Shown one piece after another: positions 63,999-64,000 of a DNA stretch of 64,000 nt (position 1 is the first letter of the stretch; each line of letters opens with the position of its first letter). The notes under the pieces were generated by a model, which was not told the origin of the DNA, made no database searches, and worked only from the letters and a program-made list of their open reading frames with translations. This DNA comes from Streptomyces sp. NBC_00376. GTDB taxonomy: Bacteria > Actinomycetota > Actinomycetes > Streptomycetales > Streptomycetaceae. The translations under genes and the position numbers were made by a program. The stretch covers positions 4,836,001 through 4,900,000 of the forward strand of contig NZ_CP107960.1 in NCBI RefSeq assembly GCF_036077095.1. Direction: 5' to 3'.

Positions 63999-64000
63999 CA

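Overview
The window is a chromosomal segment of a very GC-rich actinomycete, almost certainly a Streptomyces or a close relative. The reasons are the extreme G/C third-position bias, frequent GTG starts, many ATGA/GTGA gene overlaps, and a gene set typical of the Streptomyces core chromosome: lsr2, clpC, sigE-cseA-cseB-cseC, disA-radA and nuoD2. There are no rRNA or tRNA genes, CRISPR arrays, insertion sequences or prophage genes that I can see. Many genes carry a TANNNT-like hexamer 6-7 nt before the start codon and no Shine-Dalgarno sequence, which suggests leaderless transcripts.

Layout. 1-4.5 kb: 3' end of ftsH, folE, and a leftward folate cluster (folP, an NTF2-like gene, folB, folK, a DUF3180 membrane protein). 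4.5-7.7 kb: a divergent pair, a DUF2156 lysyl-phosphatidylglycerol-synthase-like membrane protein and a membrane-anchored esterase. 7.7-11.6 kb: a glycine-betaine/choline-type ABC transporter. 11.6-19.8 kb: a coiled-coil membrane protein, NuoD2 with a MidA/NDUFAF7-like methyltransferase, a NarL-type two-component pair, an ArsR-type regulator, and a threonine-aldolase-like enzyme. 20-25.6 kb: a tightly overlapping cofactor operon (DUF2520 oxidoreductase, panC, nadB, nadC, coaX). 25.7-31.8 kb: small hypothetical genes, a BlaI-like repressor, a GNAT enzyme, lsr2 and clpC.

31.9-35.4 kb holds the most unusual unit: a translationally coupled pair encoding a small Trypco2-like protein and a 1071-residue trypsin-NACHT-leucine-rich protein, with the layout of a bacterial NLR-type conflict (probably antiphage) system. 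It lies between clpC and an M23 peptidase gene. 36.7-39 kb: TetR repressor and MFS exporter with a paired operator between them. 39-42.5 kb: the SigE-CseABC envelope-stress operon. 42.6-48.1 kb: mutY, a PAP2 phosphatase, a secreted/anchored hypothetical protein, disA and radA.

48.2-64 kb: a single polypeptide that appears to join sigma-like regions, a zinc anti-sigma motif, a membrane segment and a BACON-like domain; a cysteine-rich protein; a Ppx/GppA phosphatase; a TIM-barrel isomerase with a TetR regulator; ilvD; a PQQ-repeat serine/threonine kinase; an SH3 protein; small membrane and methyltransferase genes; an ABC-2 exporter with an operator over its start codon; proC; an isochorismatase; and a DJ-1/AraC regulator.

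Functionally the window mixes core metabolism (folate, NAD, pantothenate/CoA, proline, branched-chain amino acids), envelope stress and lipid modification, DNA repair with c-di-AMP signalling, and one accessory defence-like island. Gene identities rest on motif recognition by eye; no database search was run.
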